Source of the DNA: Paraburkholderia phenazinium
GTDB taxonomy: Bacteria; Pseudomonadota; Gammaproteobacteria; Burkholderiales; Burkholderiaceae
Direction of reading: 5' to 3'
Assembly: GCF_900141745.1 (NCBI RefSeq)
Contig: NZ_FSRM01000002.1
Coordinates: forward strand, 3,596,001 to 3,660,000
DNA: 64,000 bases
Below the pieces are notes generated by a model. It saw nothing but the letters and a program-made list of their open reading frames with translations. It was not told the origin of the DNA and searched no databases. Shown here piece after piece: positions 59,485 to 64,000 of the stretch. The first letter of the stretch is position 1, and every line of letters starts with the position of its first letter. Both the position numbers and the translations under genes were made by a program.

Positions 59485-60656
59485 GCCCGTTCTCCGTCGA
59501 GCCAGAATTCGGCAAAGCCGTACGACGTCAGATAGGGATCGGGCTTGATCGGGCCGCGCCCTTCCCAGACGATGTCGAACGAGCCGTCCGGCCGGCACAC
59601 CGCAATGCGCGGAGTCAGGATGGCGTGGTTGTTCTCCGGATCGATTTTCAGCACACCCTCAGGCGAATCGAATTCGACCTCGTGAATCGCTTCCACCAGT
59701 CTTGCAGTGTCGAGGCTTCGGGTGCGAGCCAACGCCAGCGCAAAGAGATGAACCTGGTTGTAGGCCATCTCCGACCACAAGCTGGCCGGTTGATCTCCGA
59801 AACGCGCATGCCACAAATTCAGGAAACGCCTGTTGCCTGCATAGTTGAGCGTGTTGACATAGCTCGCGGAGATGATGTGACTGCCGCACAGTTCAGGGCC
59901 GATCATCCGCGTTTCGCCTTCCGCCATTGTCAGGCTGGCGATCGGAATCTGCGCCGGATCGATACCGTGCTCGCGGTACAACTGATAAAAATTCCGCGCA
60001 CCGCGGCCGATCACGGTGGAGAACACCACGTCGGGTCCGACCGCCTTGATCTGTTGCACGACCTCTTTCAGCGCCGCCGGATCTGCGTCGCTAGGTAGAT
60101 AGATTTCCTCAACGATTTCACCGCCGTGCTGCTCGACCATGTCCCGCATGATCCGGTTCGACTCGCGGGGATAGACGTAGTCGGTGCCCACCAGGAAGAA
60201 GCGGCGGCCGTGATTGCGCAGCAGATAGGCGGCCAGCTGCATGCTGTTCTGGTTCGGCACGGCGCCGGTATAGATCACATTCGGCGAATACTCGAAGCCT
60301 TCGTAGATGGAGCAATACCACAGCAGCGCATTGTTGCGCTCGATTACCGGCAGCACCGCCTTTCGGCTCGACGACGTCGAACAGCCGAAAATCACCGTGA
60401 CGTCGTCCTCCTGCAGCATCCGGGTGGCCAGGCGGCGATATTCATCCGGATCGCTCTTTGGGTCGTACACGATAGGGTCCAGCAGGCGCCCGTCGACGCC
60501 GCCTGCGGCGTTGACCTCTTCGATCGCCAATGCGGTACCGAAGAAATGTTCCGATTCCGTCGCAGCGGTAACGCCCGTGCGGGAATACAGCACGCCGATG
60601 CGCCAACCAGCGTCGGCCGATGGCGAGGCGTCTGGGTGTCGCGAGTTCGTCGGCAT
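59481..60656 (-). CDS. amiC: AmiC-type amide sensor
   Basis: The 391-residue protein has the type I periplasmic-binding-protein fold (WRIGVLYSRTGVTAATESEHFFGTALAIEEVNAAGGVDGR and IYEGFEYSPNVIYTGAVPNQNSMQLAAYLL) but no signal peptide, like the cytoplasmic amide sensor AmiC. It should bind small amides or urea and control AmiR. AGGAGG lies six bases before the ATG. It follows a branched-chain-type ABC transporter gene by 83 bases and is coupled to amiR. UrtA-like binding protein is the alternative, but the lack of a signal argues against it. Confidence 0.88.
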   Translation of the reverse strand: MPTNSRHPDASPSADAGWRIGVLYSRTGVTAATESEHFFGTALAIEEVNAAGGVDGRLLDPIVYDPKSDPDEYRRLATRMLQEDDVTVIFGCSTSSSRKAVLPVIERNNALLWYCSIYEGFEYSPNVIYTGAVPNQNSMQLAAYLLRNHGRRFFLVGTDYVYPRESNRIMRDMVEQHGGEIVEEIYLPSDADPAALKEVVQQIKAVGPDVVFSTVIGRGARNFYQLYREHGIDPAQIPIASLTMAEGETRMIGPELCGSHIISASYVNTLNYAGNRRFLNLWHARFGDQPASLWSEMAYNQVHLFALALARTRSLDTARLVEAIHEVEFDSPEGVLKIDPENNHAILTPRIAVCRPDGSFDIVWEGRGPIKPDPYLTSYGFAEFWLDGERA

Positions 60657-60739
60657 TCGGTTCCTCCTTGTATTACTTTAGCCGGTCGAGCAGCGGTTTG
60701 CTTCCATAGCACTCATGATGCCTCAGAAAATGTGCCGTG

Positions 60740-61447
60740 TCAGACGCGCAGGTGTTCGAAGATCGATGCCGCCGCGGTCTCATCCTTCGCGTTTCCGTCG
60801 TCGATGATTTCGCCTTGCTTCAGCACCGCATAGCGGTCGGCGACTTTCAACGCGAAAGGCACGTTCTGCTCGATCAGCAGCAGCGTCGTGCCGTGCTGCC
60901 TGCGTTCCCATAGCAACGCGTCGGCCAGGCGGTCGATCACAGTCGGCTGCAGCCCTTCTGTGATTTCATCGAGAAGAATGATCGACGGGCGCATCATGAG
61001 CGCGCGAGCAACCAGCAACATTTTCTGTTCGCCGCCGGAAAGCGTGCCCGCGAACTGCTTCAGCCGGCTCGTGAACACCGGGAAAACCGGTTCAATCTGC
61101 GCAAATCGCTCCTCGAACACCGATGCCTTCTCAAGCCCGATGCGCAGGTTGTCACGAATGCTGAGATCCTGAAACAAGGCGTGTTCCTGCGGCGCGTAGG
61201 CGATGCCTGCGCGTGCAATCCGATGGGGCGCCATGCGGGTGATGTCTTGCCCGCGTACGCTGATTGCGCCCGTCTTCTTCGGCAGATAGCCCATGATCGT
61301 CTTGAGCAGCGTGGTCTTGCCCATGCCGTTCTTGCCGAGCAGCGCGAGAGCTTCGCCATTGGCGACGGTCATCGATAGATTGCGAAGTACCACTGAGCTC
61401 CGGTATCCACTCGTCACGTCCCGGAGTTCCAGCGCGTTCTGGCTCAT
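60740..61447 (-). CDS. LivF-type ABC transporter ATPase
   Basis: The 235-residue ATPase has Walker A LLGKNGMGKTT, signature LSGGEQKML and Walker B IILLDEITEGL. It is the second ATPase of a branched-chain amino acid / urea / amide-type transporter. Its ATG overlaps the stop of the permease-ATPase fusion by four bases. Confidence 0.93.
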   Translation of the reverse strand: MSQNALELRDVTSGYRSSVVLRNLSMTVANGEALALLGKNGMGKTTLLKTIMGYLPKKTGAISVRGQDITRMAPHRIARAGIAYAPQEHALFQDLSIRDNLRIGLEKASVFEERFAQIEPVFPVFTSRLKQFAGTLSGGEQKMLLVARALMMRPSIILLDEITEGLQPTVIDRLADALLWERRQHGTTLLLIEQNVPFALKVADRYAVLKQGEIIDDGNAKDETAAASIFEHLRV

Positions 61448-63306
61448 GACGCCTCCCCGTGCATACTATCGCTGACCGGTCCCGTACCCTGCGCCGTCCC
61501 GGCATAGATTGTCTTGACCAGTTCCGAATTGACCACCTCGTCGAAGGAGCCTTGCATCACAATGCGCCCTTGATGCAGGACGACGATGCGAGTGGCAACC
61601 TCTGCAACGAAGTCCAGGTCGTGCTCCACCAGCAGACAGCAAAGCTGATACCGGTGAGCCAATGCGGCCAGCACGTCGCCGATCTGCGTGCGCTCTGTCT
61701 TGGTCAACCCGGCAGTGGGCTCGTCGAGCAGCACGATCCGTGGTTCCAACGCGAGCACCATTGCCAACTCCAGCGCCTGCTGTTCGCCGTGCGACAGATC
61801 CTTTGCGAACGCGCTCAACTTCCGGTCGAGTCCAGTGGTACGGACAACCTCGATCGCATACGGCGGTAAAGCGAGGGTCGCCGAGCGCCGGATGAGCGAA
61901 GGCCGTTCGACGATCGCACTCGCGATCCTCAAACATTCCGCCACCGTCAGGCTCTCGAACACATTTGCGTTCTGGAACTTGCGTCCCAATCCGAAATGCA
62001 CGCACCGTTCCGGCGCCAGTTGCCGGATATCGTTGCCGCACAGCACGACTGTCCCTGCAGAGCGTTCGGCACCGTCGCTCATACAACGCATCAGCGTCGT
62101 CTTGCCGGCTCCATTAGGACCGATGAGGCCGACCAGTTCACCCGCGTTAGCCTCAAGGTCAATGCCCTGCAGCACCTTGAGGCTGCCAAAGTGTTTGGCA
62201 ACTCCGTTCAATTGCAGCATGGGTTCGGACAGGGTCTGCTGCCTTTCCGCTTTAACAGCGCGCTCGACGATCTCCGGTTCAGCAACGTTGTAAGCAAGCC
62301 TAAGCAACGGTTTCAGAAGCGCTGGCACCAGCCCTTGCGGCAACAGTACGATCACCGCCACAAACGCGGCTCCGAGAATAAGTTGCCACGCAAACGGCAT
62401 GCTGCTGCTCAGATACGCTGTGCCGACGTTGATCAAGAGAGCACCGATAACCGGCCCCCACAGCGTTCCCCTGCCGCCAAGCGCGACCCAGATGATCATC
62501 TGGGTACCCAGCACAAATCCGGTCAACTCCGGTGCGACAACCCCGCTAAAGGATCCATAACCAAAGCCTGCAAGACTGGCGATAATCGCGGCCACCACCA
62601 GCAGAGCGATCTTGAGCAGCGACGTATTGATCCCGAGGTACGAGCAGCGCGACTCGTTATCACGGATCGCTGCCAGCACGCGGCCGCCGTCGCTGCGCAC
62701 GAATATCCAGGTCAGCGTTGCGACGCTCAGCAAGGCCGCTCCGGCGATCCAGTACCAGGCCGGCAACGAGAGATCGAAAGTCTCGTAGCCGGTGAGCCCA
62801 GAACTCGATCCCGTCCACTCGCCACCTGACAGCAGCAACTGGCTGAGTACGATCGGCAAGACCAGCGACATCACGGTAGCGAAAAACGGCGAAGCACCGC
62901 GATAGAACGAAAGCCAGCCCAGCACGAGCGCGACGGCCGCAGCCACGACGATAGCCGCCCCCAACGCCAGTACGACATAACCAATCGAGAAACCACCATG
63001 AGTAAAGACCAGCCCAGCCGCGTATGCGCCGAGACCGAAAAAAGCAGCCTGTCCGAACGTTAGATAACCCGTGTAGCCCCAGAGGATATCCACCGTGATG
63101 GCGGCTATCGAAAAGAAGAATGCCTGAATCAGGATGTTCAGCAAATACGTGCCGAACACGAACGGACCTACAGCCAGCAATAGAAGAGCACACGCACCGC
63201 ACAGAACGATGCCGCGCCCACGAGGACGGCGCCGTTTAGCCGCAAGCGTCCCGGTCGACGCGGCGCTATTGTCCGGGTGATTGGCCGCCGCATCGAGCTT
63301 AACCAT
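61444..63306 (-). CDS. Fused LivM-type permease and LivG-type ATPase
   Basis: The 620-residue protein joins two transporter parts. Residues about 20-330 are a LivM-type permease with many helices and the segment DILWGYTGYLTFGQAAFFGLGAYAAGL. Residues about 360-620 are an ATPase with Walker A GPNGAGKTTLM, signature LSHGEQQALELA and Walker B RIVLLDEPTAGL. Such fusions occur in several proteobacterial branched-chain-type transporters. It overlaps the preceding permease by eight bases and the LivF gene by four. Confidence 0.92.
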   Translation of the reverse strand: MVKLDAAANHPDNSAASTGTLAAKRRRPRGRGIVLCGACALLLLAVGPFVFGTYLLNILIQAFFFSIAAITVDILWGYTGYLTFGQAAFFGLGAYAAGLVFTHGGFSIGYVVLALGAAIVVAAAVALVLGWLSFYRGASPFFATVMSLVLPIVLSQLLLSGGEWTGSSSGLTGYETFDLSLPAWYWIAGAALLSVATLTWIFVRSDGGRVLAAIRDNESRCSYLGINTSLLKIALLVVAAIIASLAGFGYGSFSGVVAPELTGFVLGTQMIIWVALGGRGTLWGPVIGALLINVGTAYLSSSMPFAWQLILGAAFVAVIVLLPQGLVPALLKPLLRLAYNVAEPEIVERAVKAERQQTLSEPMLQLNGVAKHFGSLKVLQGIDLEANAGELVGLIGPNGAGKTTLMRCMSDGAERSAGTVVLCGNDIRQLAPERCVHFGLGRKFQNANVFESLTVAECLRIASAIVERPSLIRRSATLALPPYAIEVVRTTGLDRKLSAFAKDLSHGEQQALELAMVLALEPRIVLLDEPTAGLTKTERTQIGDVLAALAHRYQLCCLLVEHDLDFVAEVATRIVVLHQGRIVMQGSFDEVVNSELVKTIYAGTAQGTGPVSDSMHGEAS

Positions 63307-64000
63307 GGGAGAACCCCTTCGGACGAATGCGCAGCGTAAGCGCGGCCAGCACGGCAATGGTCAGGCCGCCCAGCACAGGACTGACAAACGTACTGACAAG
63401 CACCTGACACGCTCCGAATACCAGGCACGTAATCAGCAGGCTAAGCATCGAGTACCCTGACACCATGACCAGCATGAAGGCGCTTACCAGCCAGACAAGT
63501 CCCATGTCGGGATCGACGCTCGACAGCGGCGTAATCAGCGTGCCGGCCAGCGAGCCCAAAGCAGCGCCGAGACTAAACGTGATAAAGCGGATGCGACCCG
63601 AGTGAATACCCAGCCCTCGTGCCAGATCCTCGTTCATGATGACTGCGCGGGTCTTGACGCCAAAGCGCGTGCCGGCAAGCAGGCCTGTCATCAGCGCGCA
63701 CAGGACCAGAGCGACCGGAATCAGCAGGAGACGATAGGCGGAATAGTCGGTGCCGGCAATCGAAATCGCCCCCTTCAAGGGCGTTTCCACAAACTGGACC
63801 TCCCGGCCAAAGGCCATCACGATCAGTTGCCCAATCACGATTCCGAGGCCCCATGTAGCGAGGATTGCGTCAAGCGGGCGTTTGTAGAGCGGGCGCACGA
63901 TCACCTGCTCCACCAGCATCCCGACAGCGGTACCCACCACGATCGCCAACGGCACGCTGAGCCAAGGGTTGAGCTTCAACTGCGTAACGACGAAGCTCGA
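63299..64000 (-). CDS. LivH-type ABC transporter permease, N-terminus off the right edge
   Basis: The visible 233 residues are the C-terminal part of a LivH-type permease (SVPLAIVVGTAVGMLVEQVIVRPLYKRPLDAILATWGLGIVIGQLIVMAFGREV; GVKTRAVIMNEDLARGLGI). No stop or convincing start is seen before the edge, and family members are usually near 290 residues, so the gene continues outside. It overlaps the fused permease-ATPase gene by eight bases. The upstream neighbour off the window is probably a substrate-binding protein. Confidence 0.92.
   Translation of the reverse strand, partial: SSFVVTQLKLNPWLSVPLAIVVGTAVGMLVEQVIVRPLYKRPLDAILATWGLGIVIGQLIVMAFGREVQFVETPLKGAISIAGTDYSAYRLLLIPVALVLCALMTGLLAGTRFGVKTRAVIMNEDLARGLGIHSGRIRFITFSLGAALGSLAGTLITPLSSVDPDMGLVWLVSAFMLVMVSGYSMLSLLITCLVFGACQVLVSTFVSPVLGGLTIAVLAALTLRIRPKGFSHG

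Noticed and set aside
1..64000. Mobile elements, tRNA or rRNA genes
   Set aside because: No transposase, integrase, terminal repeats or cloverleaf and rRNA-like sequences were found by reading both strands.

Overview
The window is high-GC, gene-dense chromosomal DNA from a beta-proteobacterium of the Burkholderiaceae, most likely Paraburkholderia or Burkholderia. The best evidence is the LysR regulator / lipase-like protein / three-gene RND efflux arrangement at 39-42 kb (the CeoR-LlpE-CeoAB-OpcM or BpeT-LlpE-BpeEF-OprC layout), the FlhDC flagellar master regulator, an NAD-glutamate dehydrogenase of the ~1600-residue class, a Burkholderia-type porin and many LysR regulators. I see no rRNA, tRNA, CRISPR array, transposase, integrase or phage genes. 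It reads as ordinary chromosome with an accessory flavour.

Layout. 0-9 kb: an edge-truncated CGNR/ABATE protein divergent from an alpha/beta hydrolase, a second hydrolase, a DeoR regulator overlapping its MFS transporter, an RlpA-like protein, an SDR with a divergent LysR regulator, a small membrane protein, and a LysR regulator divergent from a phosphinothricin-type acetyltransferase. 9-13 kb: a three-gene redox unit (cytochrome b, Tat-exported molybdopterin oxidoreductase, periplasmic DUF5666-like protein), then a porin. 13-20 kb: two large cyclic-di-GMP proteins (a periplasmic propeller sensor with an intact GGDEF, and a membrane GGDEF-EAL whose GGDEF motif is degenerate) and a cytoplasmic phospholipase D-like protein. 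20-26 kb: a SolA-type oxidase, a CtaG-like membrane protein, small envelope proteins, an NTF2-like protein, a HicAB toxin-antitoxin pair, a MmyB-type XRE regulator and a GNAT enzyme. 26-34 kb: flhDC behind a 744-base regulatory region, an NRAMP transporter, and a MetQ-MetN-MetI transporter operon ending in a SfnB/DszC-type flavin oxidoreductase. 33-42 kb: the RND efflux operon and its regulator. 42-50 kb: an aldo/keto reductase, a CDF metal exporter beside selD, and the giant glutamate dehydrogenase. 50-59 kb: a DUF3455 protein, an epoxide-hydrolase-like protein, an MDR oxidoreductase, a hydrolase overlapping an M14 carboxypeptidase, a TetR regulator, and a DUF3313 lipoprotein / 64-residue membrane protein / PqiB-type MCE protein set. 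59-64 kb: AmiR and AmiC behind a branched-chain-type ABC transporter that runs off the right edge.

The most notable signals are mainly regulatory or involve altered catalytic residues. An identical 15-base palindrome lies upstream of both the MmyB-type regulator and the NTF2-like gene, with HicAB between them. hicA has a perfect 10-base-arm palindrome covering a near-leaderless promoter. flhDC has a good sigma-70-like promoter with an 11-base-arm inverted repeat at the predicted start of transcription. Two alpha/beta hydrolases lack the expected nucleophile (Ala and Gly). The PqiB-type gene has neither PqiA nor a recognisable PqiC beside it, but has a tiny two-helix membrane protein. Several long perfect hairpins or palindromes are recorded separately. 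No single large unknown system is obvious; the best candidates for new biology are the MCE locus and the XRE/NTF2/HicAB locus.
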